DNA of 64,000 nucleotides from a virus. The position numbers and the translations under genes were made by a program. Shown here in pieces: positions 40,950 through 49,560 of this stretch. The notes beneath the pieces were generated by a model. The model did no database searches and was not told where the DNA came from. It saw only the letters and a list, made by a program, of their open reading frames with translations. The DNA is taken from the IMG/VR virus record IMGVR_UViG_3300020152_000002, positions 23,607 through 87,606 of that record. The stretch is one strand, 5' to 3'. The stretch's first letter is position 1, and each line of letters begins with the position of its first letter.

Positions 40950-43060
40950 TTCCGATACCGCAAACCTTTCCAGCCTTCCGCCGTGATGGGGAAGCCTTCT
41001 GCCCACTTCGGCAGGATACACATTAGGGCCTCAAACTCGGCCACGTCGCCGAGCCCGATGGGGCATTGCGTGACCAGTTCGTCGTGAACCGTCAGCAGGA
41101 CTTGATACTTCGTGTGCTTATAGACGGTCCACATGGCGTAGCCCATCAGGTCGCGGCAAAGCGCCTGCACGATGTTCTCGACCAGCTTACCGCCGTAGGT
41201 CTTCGTCCGCTCCCACTTCTTCGTGACGCTATTGACTTCTTCATACGTCAGGACAGTCTTCATCTCTCCTTCGCGGAAGGGCGACGGTTCGCTCCGAAGC
41301 TCGGGATACGGGTAGGGGATGAGTCGGCCACTGGGGAGGCGGCAGAACAGGAACCGATTGGCGCGCTTGTAGGCGATCTTGTCGTTCACCCAAATCGTCT
41401 GTCCGGGGTTCATCATGGCTTCGATGGCTGCCCGCTCACAGGCATACCAGAAGTCCACGACCGGCTTGTGCTTCGTCCGGTATCCCGTCACAACGCGGTC
41501 AGCGAACTCAATGTCCATGACCAGATCGACCTTGGCGGACGCGAACGCCTTGTTGCCGTAGTCCACCATCTTGTTCTTGCCGAGACCGTAGCCGCAGCCA
41601 AGGATGCCGACCTTGCCGACCTGACGTTCCGGTCCAAACAGCGCCTTCGCTTCCTTGAGCGTTCGGCCGGACAGGAAGGACTTCCCATAGATGTCCTCCG
41701 CCATGTCCAGATAGATGTCGCGGTTCTTGTCGCGGAAGATGTCAAGCCCGCGCTGATGGTTGCACACCCAAAAGAGACCGCGCGCCTCAATGGCGTTGTA
41801 GTCGGCCGAAACCAACTCCATCCCCGGATCGGGCACGATGGCACCGCGCAGAGCCTCCGAAAACAACTGGAACAGATCGACGGCATCTTCGCCTTCGATC
41901 TGGAACTCGTCTTCAAGGTCTGTGATGTCGTCAGCGCCAAGGATGCGCTCGATGGTGGCTTCCATGTCTTTGATGGAGCCACGCGGTAGGTTCTGCGGCT
42001 GGAAGCCCGCCCCGGACCAGCGAGAAGTCCGGCTTGCCCCGGCGTAGACCAGCATGTCCCGGACCCGGTTCCCGGCCGTCAGGCGCTCCATGATCGCCTT
42101 GTATTTGGCGGTGGAGGCGCGGCCCGCCCGGCGGACCAGCTTGATCACCGCCAGCACATGCTCCGGGATGTCGTCGGGCATGGCGATCAGGGCGTCAAAC
42201 GTCGCGGCCTGCGTGTTGTCCAGTTCCAGACCGTTCGTGTTGAGCCATTCGAGAAGCGCCTGCCTGTTGGTCGCTTTCGGCACCTGCCCGTTGGTCCGCC
42301 GGTTGATCTCGGCGTTCGCGCTGTTCTTGAGATTTTCAAGGTGCGCGATGGCGGCCTCCACGAACGTCCGGTCAATCGGGAGCCCGTGTTCGTTGATGTC
42401 TTGGTCGATCTTCCAAAGCTCTTGTTCGAGCGGCATCAGATCGAGCAAGGAGTGCGAGAAGGCTTCTTCCGCGAGCACGTCTGTCTCGCAGTATTTGAAC
42501 AGGCGCAGGAACTCGTCGCGCGACCCCCACCACTCACGCGGATCGTTCTTCGACGGCTTACGCGGCTTGCACAGCTTCATCATCAGCTTGTGGCCTTCCT
42601 TGTCCTTCTGGACAGGAAGCCGCATGACGATACATGCCTTTTCGAGAGCGCGCGGAAGACCGTAACTGGATGCCTTGGCCGATGAACAGCGCCATTGGCT
42701 GCGTGGGATGTCAGGCCACAGATACTCTTTGATCATTATAGCGCGCCAGACCGCCTTCTCCATCATGGCGTTGTGCGCTTCGATCAGGCCGCCCGCTGCG
42801 ATCCACTCGAACAGTTCGGTCGGCTCCGGCGTGGGCTCAATCCCGAACTCCCGGTAGATGTCCGGTATCCACGTCTTGACCATTCCCTGCGGCCAATGGG
42901 GCAGCCGGTAGGACATGCACAGCGGTTGCGTGGAAGGGTCGGTAGCGTAGCGCCACGGGCCTACCTTGGGCAGGTTGATCCGGCTGCGCGTCTCGAAGTC
43001 GATGGTCGCGCGCGGCGGGTTGCCCTTCCCGGTGCCAGTGACCATCTCCTTCGTAATCAT
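40946..43060 (-). CDS. family A DNA polymerase with 3'-5' exonuclease
   Basis: A 704-residue replicative polymerase. Exonuclease motifs: Exo I TIDFET (Asp21, Glu23), Exo II-like IEAHNAMMEK (~95) and Exo III YCETD (~190-195). Polymerase motifs: A LVSADYNAIEARG with Asp420, B RQVGKVGILGCGYG (~480) and C VHDELV with His659-Asp660-Glu661. This is the T7/PolI-like arrangement without the 5' nuclease domain. The ATG overlaps the lipoprotein stop (ATGA). Copies the phage genome with the primase-helicase encoded at 50251-52761. Confidence 0.95.
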   Translation of the reverse strand: MITKEMVTGTGKGNPPRATIDFETRSRINLPKVGPWRYATDPSTQPLCMSYRLPHWPQGMVKTWIPDIYREFGIEPTPEPTELFEWIAAGGLIEAHNAMMEKAVWRAIMIKEYLWPDIPRSQWRCSSAKASSYGLPRALEKACIVMRLPVQKDKEGHKLMMKLCKPRKPSKNDPREWWGSRDEFLRLFKYCETDVLAEEAFSHSLLDLMPLEQELWKIDQDINEHGLPIDRTFVEAAIAHLENLKNSANAEINRRTNGQVPKATNRQALLEWLNTNGLELDNTQAATFDALIAMPDDIPEHVLAVIKLVRRAGRASTAKYKAIMERLTAGNRVRDMLVYAGASRTSRWSGAGFQPQNLPRGSIKDMEATIERILGADDITDLEDEFQIEGEDAVDLFQLFSEALRGAIVPDPGMELVSADYNAIEARGLFWVCNHQRGLDIFRDKNRDIYLDMAEDIYGKSFLSGRTLKEAKALFGPERQVGKVGILGCGYGLGKNKMVDYGNKAFASAKVDLVMDIEFADRVVTGYRTKHKPVVDFWYACERAAIEAMMNPGQTIWVNDKIAYKRANRFLFCRLPSGRLIPYPYPELRSEPSPFREGEMKTVLTYEEVNSVTKKWERTKTYGGKLVENIVQALCRDLMGYAMWTVYKHTKYQVLLTVHDELVTQCPIGLGDVAEFEALMCILPKWAEGFPITAEGWKGLRYRK

Positions 43061-43377
43061 CGCGGCGTAATGACCACCTGCGCGCCCGGCGCGACTTCCA
43101 GTCGCACGTTCCCGTCACGGGGCTCCACTTCGGCCACCGTGCCGCTGCCGACGTATTGCTCGCCTCGGAAGAAATCGGCCTTGCCCGGTTCTGTGGCGAC
43201 GATCCGATACAGGCCCGGCATCCGGGGGCGGCCGTCTTGGAACACCTGCACATGGCCCGTCCCGGCGACAGAGAGCGCCGTCCAGCGGCTTTCCGGGGCA
43301 CTGGCGCAGGCAGACAGGGCGAGGGCCGCGAGCGCGGCGCACATGCCGCCCAGCCTAGCGGATGTCGAACGGATCAT
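43057..43377 (-). CDS. small lipoprotein in the replication operon
   Basis: ATG 43377 gives a lipoprotein signal of about 23 residues (MIRSTSARLGGMCAALAALA, then LSAC) with the lipidated cysteine at residue 24 followed by ASAPES. The mature part (~80 residues) is strand-rich (VQVFQDGRPRMPGLYRIVA, GQYVGSGTVAEVEPRDG). A secreted lipoprotein between a GapR-like and a polymerase gene is unexpected; phage lipoproteins often block receptors (superinfection exclusion), but this is inference. Overlaps both neighbours (23 bp and ATGA), so it is translated with the operon. Confidence 0.7.
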   Translation of the reverse strand: MIRSTSARLGGMCAALAALALSACASAPESRWTALSVAGTGHVQVFQDGRPRMPGLYRIVATEPGKADFFRGEQYVGSGTVAEVEPRDGNVRLEVAPGAQVVITPR

Positions 43378-43735
43378 CGTCTGTGACTCGATCACTGTAG
43401 TCGTCCTCCCTCGGCTCGTAGGTTTCACCGTCGAGATCGCGGCCGTCAAGCCGAAGCTCGATGTTGCCGACCGCGATGTCTTCCGCTTCCAACTCGGCCT
43501 GCGACTTCTTCATCCGCGCCAGCACCTTCTTGAGGACTGCCACGTCGAGCCCGTAGTCGCGGGCCTCATTCCAGATGTCTTTGAGATCGTCCTGCAACAG
43601 AGCGATCTCGGTCATCACCACCTTGGCCCGTTCGATGAACTCGATGGACTTCTCGATGGGGTCGAACGGCTCCCCTGTGAGTTCCTGCCCGCGCAGAAAG
43701 GACAGGCTCTCGTCGTCGAAGAAGCCGCGCGCCAT
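43355..43735 (-). CDS. GapR-like DNA-binding protein (DUF2312 family)
   Basis: Residues ~26-85 follow the DUF2312/GapR pattern: IEFIERAKVV, a DDLKDIWNEARDYGLDV segment (~47-63) and VLKKVLARMKKSQ. GapR is an alphaproteobacterial protein that binds overtwisted DNA ahead of replication forks and is essential in Caulobacter. This copy has an added acidic C-terminus ending in DDPFDIR. Lying next to the polymerase, it probably helps phage replication or displaces the host GapR. Starts at ATG 43735, right beside the next gene's stop. Confidence 0.75.
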   Translation of the reverse strand: MARGFFDDESLSFLRGQELTGEPFDPIEKSIEFIERAKVVMTEIALLQDDLKDIWNEARDYGLDVAVLKKVLARMKKSQAELEAEDIAVGNIELRLDGRDLDGETYEPREDDYSDRVTDDDPFDIR

Positions 43736-44275
43736 TTAACCCTCGAAGCCCTCGGGGGCGTGATACTGACGCCACGGTATCCACCGCCAGAACCGGGCAG
43801 GGTCCGTCTCGTTGTAGTCGTCGAACTTCCAGAAGCCCCAGTCGCGGGCCTTGGCGTTATCCCGTAGGACCAGCGTCACGACCCGGCGCGTATGCAGCTT
43901 CGTGATGAGGTGGGCGTGAGTGGCGGGACGATACCGGACACCCATCCAGCCGATACGATCCACGACGTATTCGCCGCTCGGCCGCACTCCGTCATGTCCG
44001 TCTTCGCGCTTCTCCATGACGTGAGAAGTCTCGGTATAGCCGCCGAACAGGATGATGGTCCAGAAGCTCCACGGATGGTCGTGGAACTCGCGGTCAGCGT
44101 CAGGACGGCCTAGAATGTGCAGGTAGAGCCTGCGCCACTTCCACCAGCCGAACGGCGTCAGGTGGAACCGGATCATGTAGGACGGCTTACCGCGACCGAT
44201 CACTTCCATGAAGGGTCGCCAGTGTCGCGTCGGGCTCTTGCCTGTCCGCTTTTCAGTGCCGGTTTGATAGGTCAT
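43736..44275 (-). CDS. cupin-like phage protein (179 aa)
   Basis: Phage family with a double-stranded beta-helix look: an RFHLTPFGWWKWRRLYLH opening, then EFHDHPWSFWTII (~63-75) whose His residues could bind metal, GGYTE, and a THAHLITKLHTRR segment near 120-130 with the second histidine pair. No known reaction has been assigned to it. Tryptophan content is very high. It follows a minus-strand terminator and may begin its own unit. Confidence 0.65.
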   Translation of the reverse strand: MTYQTGTEKRTGKSPTRHWRPFMEVIGRGKPSYMIRFHLTPFGWWKWRRLYLHILGRPDADREFHDHPWSFWTIILFGGYTETSHVMEKREDGHDGVRPSGEYVVDRIGWMGVRYRPATHAHLITKLHTRRVVTLVLRDNAKARDWGFWKFDDYNETDPARFWRWIPWRQYHAPEGFEG

Positions 44276-44297
44276 GTGATGATGCTCGTGATTGAAG

Positions 44298-44328
44298 AAA
44301 AGCCCCGGCAGATCACTCCGCCGGGGCT
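44298..44328 (-). terminator. minus-strand terminator after the SSB gene
   Basis: AGCCCCGGC (44301-44309) pairs with GCCGGGGCT (44320-44328). On the minus strand the hairpin is followed by a TTTTC run. It ends the unit 48215 to 44360. Confidence 0.8.
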
Positions 44329-44359
44329 CTCCTTCCGCGTGATGGCCCCGGAGAGAAGC

Positions 44360-44995
44360 CTACAGTTGGAACTCGTCGGCACCGTCGCCCGGCATGATGC
44401 CAGCGGCCGGGTCGTCGAACGCCATCTCGTCGGCGGTGAGATCGCCGAAGTCCTGCGCGATGGTCGGGCCGACGTTGCCGAAGGGCTGGCCGTCCGAAAT
44501 CTTCATCACGTTGTGCAGGTTGAAGCTGACGCCCTTGTTGCCGCTGTTCGAGTAGGCCCACGTCGAGACGGTGGCCCGGACGAAGCACCCGGCGTAGAGT
44601 TCCGACGCCGGGATTTCGACCTTGGCGACGTTCGCCAGACCCGGCTTGTATTGCGACGCGGCGCGGAAGAACTCGACGCCTTGGCCGTAGCCCGCCGTGT
44701 TCGGCTTCTCGATGCCGTTGCGGATCGGGTTGCGGAAGGTCGGCAGCAGGCGCTTCGTGGTCGGATCGAACGCGGTGTCGCCGAACTTCTCGCGCATCTG
44801 CATGGCGACCGCCATCTTGATCTTCTTCCACCGCTCCACGTCGGCGGGGGAGAAGTCGGCGGGGGTGAACAGCAGGGTGCAGTTGAAGGTCTCGGCCCCT
44901 TGGGAGCCTTCCATCTTCGACGGCTTGTCCAGCGAGGGGAACGACAACCGCGCCAGCGGGGTCGTGTAGATAACGGCTTGCTTGGTCTCGACCAC
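44360..44995 (-). CDS. single-stranded DNA-binding protein, DUF2815/T7 gp2.5-like
   Basis: Start chosen at GTG 44995 because AAGGAG stands 6 bases before it; longer in-frame starts lack this. The sequence begins with VETKQAVIYTTPLARLSFPS and has the OB-fold pattern of DUF2815 (FNCTLLFTPADF ~38-50, a central NPIRNG..EKPN, VEIPASELYAGCFVRATV ~130-148). The end is strongly acidic and finishes GADEFQL, like the acidic tails through which SSBs recruit partners. It would coat ssDNA at the fork. The gene is preceded by a separate small gene and followed by a strong terminator. Confidence 0.85.
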   Translation of the reverse strand: MVETKQAVIYTTPLARLSFPSLDKPSKMEGSQGAETFNCTLLFTPADFSPADVERWKKIKMAVAMQMREKFGDTAFDPTTKRLLPTFRNPIRNGIEKPNTAGYGQGVEFFRAASQYKPGLANVAKVEIPASELYAGCFVRATVSTWAYSNSGNKGVSFNLHNVMKISDGQPFGNVGPTIAQDFGDLTADEMAFDDPAAGIMPGDGADEFQL

Positions 44996-45074
44996 AGCGC
45001 GCTCCTTGTAGCAATGACGCAGGGCGACGCCCCGCAGGATGATCACCGGGACGACGCCCCGGCCGATCAGGATG

Positions 45075-45446
45075 CTAGGACTCGCGGCTCACGGCGTCAA
45101 GGGCACGTTCGATGTTGGTCAGGTTCGGCATCTTGCCTTCGGCGAACACATGCCGCCAGAACTGCGGCACCCGCGTATAGTCGCCGGACCACTTCGCCTG
45201 AATGAGCACCTTGGCCGACGATCTGATGCGCTCGGGATCAAGCCCGGCGATCATGCAGATCGCCTCAAACTGCCCGTCTTCATCTTCCTCGATAAACCAT
45301 GCCTGCGCTTCGCGGACAGCTTCGGCGTGAGCTTTTTTGCTGGCAGGGATGTTCGTGAAACCCAGCGCATCACAGATAGCGCGAATGACGACGTGCCGCA
45401 TAGGGCTCCGCCAATCCTCCACAATGCTATCGCCCGGCTCCGACAT
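45075..45446 (-). CDS. hypothetical protein (123 aa)
   Basis: A 123-residue soluble protein with a helical N-terminus (DWRSPMRHVVIRAICDALGF), an EEDEDGQFEAICMIAGLDPERIR region (~53-75) and a DYTRVPQFWRHVFAEG segment. No catalytic motif. It lies between the DUF2800 nuclease and the SSB genes, so it may work with them. Similar proteins without a known role occur in other siphovirus replication modules. Confidence 0.7.
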   Translation of the reverse strand: MSEPGDSIVEDWRSPMRHVVIRAICDALGFTNIPASKKAHAEAVREAQAWFIEEDEDGQFEAICMIAGLDPERIRSSAKVLIQAKWSGDYTRVPQFWRHVFAEGKMPNLTNIERALDAVSRES

Positions 45447-45486
45447 TCAGCGTGGTTAACACGCCGTTGGCGATCCGACTAGAGGG

Positions 45487-46974
45487 CTACAGGATGTCGA
45501 ATGCGTCACCGGCCGCAGGCCCTTCGATCATCAGGTCCGAAGCGTCCAGATCACCGAAGGCGGTCATCGGAACTTCGGGCCTGTCATCGTCCAAGGGGGC
45601 CAGCGTGTAGGCTCCTTCCGGCTTATAGACGTGATCGCCCTGTTGCAGGATCGGTTCGATGATCCGCCAACGCTCTGCGCCCAGCTTCTTAAGCGCGGCC
45701 GACGACTTGAGCTTGAGATCGTAGATGTCGGTCGGCTTCAAGCCCGCCTTCATCAGGTCGTTCGCGGCGGCCTTCTCATCCCGATACTTTCGCTTCGTGT
45801 CCTTGCGGACGACTTTCTGACCCGGAGGGACGCGACCGGCGAGCGCCTGTTCGAGCGCGTATTCCTCCACCGCCTTGATCGTGCTCTCAAGGATGGGGAT
45901 GAACGCCATGAACCGGCCCAGCGTCTCGGGGTCGTTCGTGATGTTCTTGACAGCGGTTTCGACGATCTGCTGCGGCATTCCCAGTTCCTCGTCTGACAGG
46001 TCGTAATGATCGACCTTCGACATCTCCGTGAACTTCCCGGTGATCCGGGGGCACTTGATCTTGCCGGGGCAGAAGAAGCACCAGTCGCCGGTCTTGAGTT
46101 CGGCCTTCGGGTCTTCCGTCCGTTTGGCGGCGGCGATCAGTTCGTCCCGGTAGTCCACGAGGATTTCTTCGACCGGGTAGGTCGCGGCGCGCACAGGGCC
46201 GTCCCGGTGGCTCGCGCGAGGCTGGACGACGACCGTGACGACTTCGGCGGGCACCATGTCCTTGAGGACGCTCATCAGCGCCTCGCGCGTGACGGCGTGG
46301 AACTTGATCGCTTCGGTGGCGCATAGTTCGAGCAGCGCGCCCAGCCCGTAGTAGCGAAGCTGCGTGTTGTTCTTGATCTCGACGACCTTGCCGCGACCGT
46401 GCTTGTAGTCGATGACGATGAGACACTTGCCGGGCACGAAGATACAGACATCGTTCGTGCCGAACATGCCGGGGTAAACCATCCCTAGATCGAAGGACTT
46501 CTCGATCAGCAGTTGCGGCTCGACGCCGAACGTCTTCCGCGCCCAGTCGATATAGTAGTCCACCGTGTCCAGATATAGTTGGACAGCGCGAACGAACGCT
46601 TCGTCGATCTTGAACGCCGGGTTCTTCGCCCACAGCAGTTGACCGTCGTAGAAGATCGTCTGTTCACCGTCCGGTATCTCGGGCTCGGTCTCGAACAGTT
46701 CGCCGTCGAGATTGATCCACTGGCCCTCGAACACGTCGGCCGCCAAATCCTGCGCCAGACACAGTTCGCCGAGCGCGTGAGCGGCCGTCCCTTCCATGGC
46801 GTAGATGGACGACTTGTTCGGCATCCCCTTCGACATGGCGATGCTGCCGGGGCAGTTCATCCACCGCTCGGTGCCGGACGCGCCCAGCATCGAGTGCAGG
46901 CGCTCACCGGGGCCTAGCTCCGGCACGTCTACGATCTGGTCGCCGTAACCCTCCGGCAGGTAGATTTCGGTCAT
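45487..46974 (-). CDS. DUF2800-type Fe-S PD-(D/E)XK nuclease (Cas4/AddB-like)
   Basis: A 495-residue protein, ATG 46974 overlapping the helicase stop (ATGA). Nuclease core: GTNDVCIFVPG followed by LIVIDYKHGRG with the D..x-Y-K motif (~155-190). Four cysteines suit an iron-sulfur cluster as in AddB and Cas4: Cys41 (MNCPGS) and Cys299, Cys302, Cys308 (WCFFCPGKIKC). DUF2800 proteins are phage exonucleases implicated in recombination. The final residues are GDAFDIL. With the RecD-like helicase it may form a RecBCD-like unit. Confidence 0.8.
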   Translation of the reverse strand: MTEIYLPEGYGDQIVDVPELGPGERLHSMLGASGTERWMNCPGSIAMSKGMPNKSSIYAMEGTAAHALGELCLAQDLAADVFEGQWINLDGELFETEPEIPDGEQTIFYDGQLLWAKNPAFKIDEAFVRAVQLYLDTVDYYIDWARKTFGVEPQLLIEKSFDLGMVYPGMFGTNDVCIFVPGKCLIVIDYKHGRGKVVEIKNNTQLRYYGLGALLELCATEAIKFHAVTREALMSVLKDMVPAEVVTVVVQPRASHRDGPVRAATYPVEEILVDYRDELIAAAKRTEDPKAELKTGDWCFFCPGKIKCPRITGKFTEMSKVDHYDLSDEELGMPQQIVETAVKNITNDPETLGRFMAFIPILESTIKAVEEYALEQALAGRVPPGQKVVRKDTKRKYRDEKAAANDLMKAGLKPTDIYDLKLKSSAALKKLGAERWRIIEPILQQGDHVYKPEGAYTLAPLDDDRPEVPMTAFGDLDASDLMIEGPAAGDAFDIL

Positions 46975-48215
46975 TTGCCCTGTGCCCTTACCAGCGTCAC
47001 GCGCTTGGCCGCCCTCGTGAGGCCGGTGTATAGCCACTCTTTGTAGTTGCTGCCCGTCCAGTCGTCTAGGACGACGACGCTATCCCACTGGCTGCCCTGC
47101 GACTTGTGGACCGTCATGGCGTAGCCATAGGTCATCACGAGCGCCTGCGGTGTGCCGGACAGCATGGGCGTCCAGTGCTTGTCGAACTGGGGACGGCCTT
47201 CGAGTAGCGGATTGAGATGGATGAGCGCCAAGAACGGCTTGATGCTCGGATCGTCGAGCGACTTGATATGCGCCCGGTAGAACTGGTTGCCCTTCGTGTC
47301 GGCGAAATGCTCGCACTTGAGGACTTCCCATTGAGAGCCGTTCATCACCCCGACTTCGTAGTTGTTCTGCAAGCAGATCAACTTCTCGCCGGGTTCGAGC
47401 ACCTTGACGCGGCCTTTGAGCTTCCGCAGCGCGTTGTTCACCTGCGTCCGCATCTTGTTCGTGCCGCAGAGAACTTGGTCGAACTCGGCGTATTCCGCCA
47501 GCGACATCTTATCGACGATGGCGCTGTCCCCCATCTTCCCGTAGGGCAGTCGGCCGCCGTTGCGGACGTGGGTGGCGAGGCGCAGGACCGGGCTCCCGGC
47601 CGCCTGCCGGTGGACCTGCGTAAGCTCGATGTCGGCCGTGTAGCCCGGCGGGAAGAAGAACCCGGTGCCCATGATCGGCGGAAGCTGGCAGGGGTCGCCC
47701 ACGGCGAGCACAGGGAAGCCGTAGGACAGGGTGTCCTCGCCCAAGAAGCGGTCCACCATGGACACTTCGTCGAGCCCGAACGCCGTGGACCCGTGGAACT
47801 CCGATCCCAGCCGCTTGACGAAGCCGGGCGTCTGCATCGCCAACCGCATCTGTTCGAGCTTCGCTTCCTGCGTCGCCCGATCTGCGGGGTTGGTCATCGT
47901 TTCCAGCTTGGCGAGTTCTTCGCGGTAGTGCTTCACCGACGCACCGCGAGGCTCGTAGATCGTCTTGTGAATGGTCTCCGCCCCGTCGCACCCCTTCGAC
48001 CGGAGCACCATGGCCGCCTTCCCGGCGAATGCCATGAACTGCAACCGGCGTGACGTGCGCTTCTTCACTTCCTTGAGGATCGTCGTCTTGCCGGTCCCGG
48101 CAGCGCCGATCATTCGCATCACCTGCTGCTTGCGATCATAGGCGTAGTTGTCCAGCCAGTTGACGATCTTCGTCACGGCGGCTTCTTGAACTGGATCGAG
48201 CGTGATGTCGGCCAA
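46971..48215 (-). CDS. RecD/Dda-like SF1 DNA helicase
   Basis: A 414-residue helicase, TTG start at 48215 with GGAG 5 bases before. Walker A GAAGTGKT (37-44), motif II DEVSMVD (~150), motif III GDPCQLPPI (~172-180), and UvrD_C_2-like TVHKSQGSQWDSVVVL (~365-380) then YTGLTRAAKR (motif VI). It is a 5'-3' helicase of the RecD2/Dda type. Directly upstream of the nuclease gene with coupled translation. It may push the fork, restart it or act with the nuclease in end processing. Confidence 0.9.
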   Translation of the reverse strand: MADITLDPVQEAAVTKIVNWLDNYAYDRKQQVMRMIGAAGTGKTTILKEVKKRTSRRLQFMAFAGKAAMVLRSKGCDGAETIHKTIYEPRGASVKHYREELAKLETMTNPADRATQEAKLEQMRLAMQTPGFVKRLGSEFHGSTAFGLDEVSMVDRFLGEDTLSYGFPVLAVGDPCQLPPIMGTGFFFPPGYTADIELTQVHRQAAGSPVLRLATHVRNGGRLPYGKMGDSAIVDKMSLAEYAEFDQVLCGTNKMRTQVNNALRKLKGRVKVLEPGEKLICLQNNYEVGVMNGSQWEVLKCEHFADTKGNQFYRAHIKSLDDPSIKPFLALIHLNPLLEGRPQFDKHWTPMLSGTPQALVMTYGYAMTVHKSQGSQWDSVVVLDDWTGSNYKEWLYTGLTRAAKRVTLVRAQGK

Positions 48216-48247
48216 GGTGGCTCCGGCAGGGCATGTGAGAAAAGCGT

Positions 48248-48275
48248 GAGGCCCGCAACCTACGCTGCGGGCCTC
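48248..48275 (-). terminator. hairpin terminator after the MazG-like gene
   Basis: GAGGCCCGCA (48248-48257) pairs perfectly with TGCGGGCCTC (48266-48275). On the minus strand a CTTTTCT stretch follows about 4 bases after, so termination is likely but imperfect. Confidence 0.6.
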
Positions 48276-48300
48276 CGTTGGTCAACCGGGCAGGGCGCGA

Positions 48301-48915
48301 TCAGTCGCGCTTGATCGGCTCGCCCTTGTAGTTGGTCTGCACCTTTTCGGCGCTGGCTGCGCTGTCGGCGGCAGCTTGCTCCGCCTGCCGATCTCGGCCC
48401 GCTTCGGTCGCCGCGTCCGGGTTGAAGCCGCCGGTCTTGTTCAGGTGCCGAACTTCCAGCTTGGCGATGTTGCCAGCCATGGCCTCCGACAGAGTGAAGT
48501 CGCAGGCACGAGCGAGCCGCGCCAGATACCAGAGGATGTCGCCGACTTCCTCTTTGATGTTGGCTGTGTCGAGTTCGTCTCCGCCGAACAGCGACGACAG
48601 AAGGTTGTCGCCCAGTTCCAGCGTTTCGGAGATGACGCCGATGATGCCGTGCGCGACGGGATCGCTGAAGTTGACCCCGGCGTTGAAGCGGACGGCTTCG
48701 GGATCGCTTTCGTAGCTCGCCAGCTTGTCAGCGATGCCCTCCGGGGCCTTGGGGCCGTAGACCAACAGCTTCTTGCAGGCGTTGATGTCCGGTTCGTATC
48801 CCCGGAGTCGCGTGAGGATGCCGTAGAGCGCGGTCGGCGGCACCAGATCAAGGTGCATGACCGTTCCCTCCGGCGCAGTCAGCGCAGCGCGGGCTTCGTA
48901 TTCTCGGTTGTCCAT
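48301..48915 (-). CDS. MazG-like nucleotide pyrophosphohydrolase
   Basis: The central part (~112-160) contains NIKEEVGDILWYLARLARAC, the E-E-x-x-D helical motif of the MazG/dUTPase-like NTP-PPase superfamily, with a second helix DFTLSEAMAGNIAKLEVR. These enzymes hydrolyse NTPs or dNTPs, or reduce ppGpp-related stress. The C-terminal ~50 residues are charged and flexible. It lies alone between two hairpins. Phage MazG-like enzymes are thought to lower host alarmone or balance dNTPs. Confidence 0.75.
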   Translation of the reverse strand: MDNREYEARAALTAPEGTVMHLDLVPPTALYGILTRLRGYEPDINACKKLLVYGPKAPEGIADKLASYESDPEAVRFNAGVNFSDPVAHGIIGVISETLELGDNLLSSLFGGDELDTANIKEEVGDILWYLARLARACDFTLSEAMAGNIAKLEVRHLNKTGGFNPDAATEAGRDRQAEQAAADSAASAEKVQTNYKGEPIKRD

Positions 48916-48946
48916 GGGGGTGATGTCCTGTGAGGCAGACGTGAAA

Positions 48947-48972
48947 AAGGCCCCGGATCGCTCCGGGGCCTT
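48947..48972 (-). terminator. strong minus-strand terminator after the 139-aa gene
   Basis: AAGGCCCCGGA (48947-48957) pairs with TCCGGGGCCTT (48962-48972), TCGC tetraloop, 11 bp; on the minus strand TTTTT follows directly. Confidence 0.85.
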
Positions 48973-49024
48973 CTCACGCTATGCCCTGACGGCCGGAGCC
49001 GTCAAGGGCGCAGGCGCAGGGGGA

Positions 49025-49444
49025 TCAGACCGACAGGTCGCCGCCGCCCGCCGCCGGAGCGGCCGGAAGCTGGATGACGATGGCGTTCTCGTCCGGGAAG
49101 GTCTTGAACTCGGCCTTGCCCGCGTTCTCGATGGGCAGGGCGGACGACATGATGTTGACGCTGGTCTTGCGCTTCGGCGAAGTCCAGCGGACGAGGAAGT
49201 CGCCCTCGCCGAACTTGACGAGCAGCTTGCCCGCGAACTTGTCGGTGCCCGCCGTGACGGACGCCTTGAGCTTGCCGTCGATCTTGTCGGCGGTCAGGCC
49301 CAGCGCCTCCATCACGTCCTCGCCGAACGTGATCTGGTTCTGGCCCTTCTTGAGCCGGGCGACGCGAACGCCTTCCAGCTTGCGGCCCAGCGGATTGCCG
49401 CCGCGCTTCGGAGCGAGGGTGGTGCCGGTGAAGTTGAGAGCCAT
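49025..49444 (-). CDS. hypothetical protein (139 aa)
   Basis: A 139-residue protein with its own strong promoter and leader. It is soluble, with an N-terminal basic part (LAPKRGGNPLGRKLEGVR), an LKKGQNQITFGEDVMEALGLTADKI-type AbrB/SpoVT-like element (~30-55) and a strand-rich remainder. Strong independent expression and a possible swapped-hairpin-type sequence could mean a DNA-binding or transcription-regulating role; I am not sure. AAGGAG sits 6 bases before the ATG. Confidence 0.65.
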   Translation of the reverse strand: MALNFTGTTLAPKRGGNPLGRKLEGVRVARLKKGQNQITFGEDVMEALGLTADKIDGKLKASVTAGTDKFAGKLLVKFGEGDFLVRWTSPKRKTSVNIMSSALPIENAGKAEFKTFPDENAIVIQLPAAPAAGGGDLSV

Positions 49445-49509
49445 GTGGGTCTCCTTTCGTGACTGTTTCTGTTGAAACCCCGTGAGGGGTCGTCCTGATG
49501 ACGGTGTGA

Positions 49510-49538
49510 TGCTTACGCACCTAAAGAAGCACCGTCAA
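49510..49538 (-). promoter_or_regulatory. sigma70-like promoter for the 139-aa gene
   Basis: On the minus strand TTGACG (49538-49533), 17 bases, TAAGCA (49515-49510). The transcript leader can form a small ACCCC-TCAC-GGGGT hairpin (49477-49490) before the AAGGAG. Confidence 0.7.
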
Positions 49539-49560
49539 CTCCTTTTTTCCGTCGCCCCGA

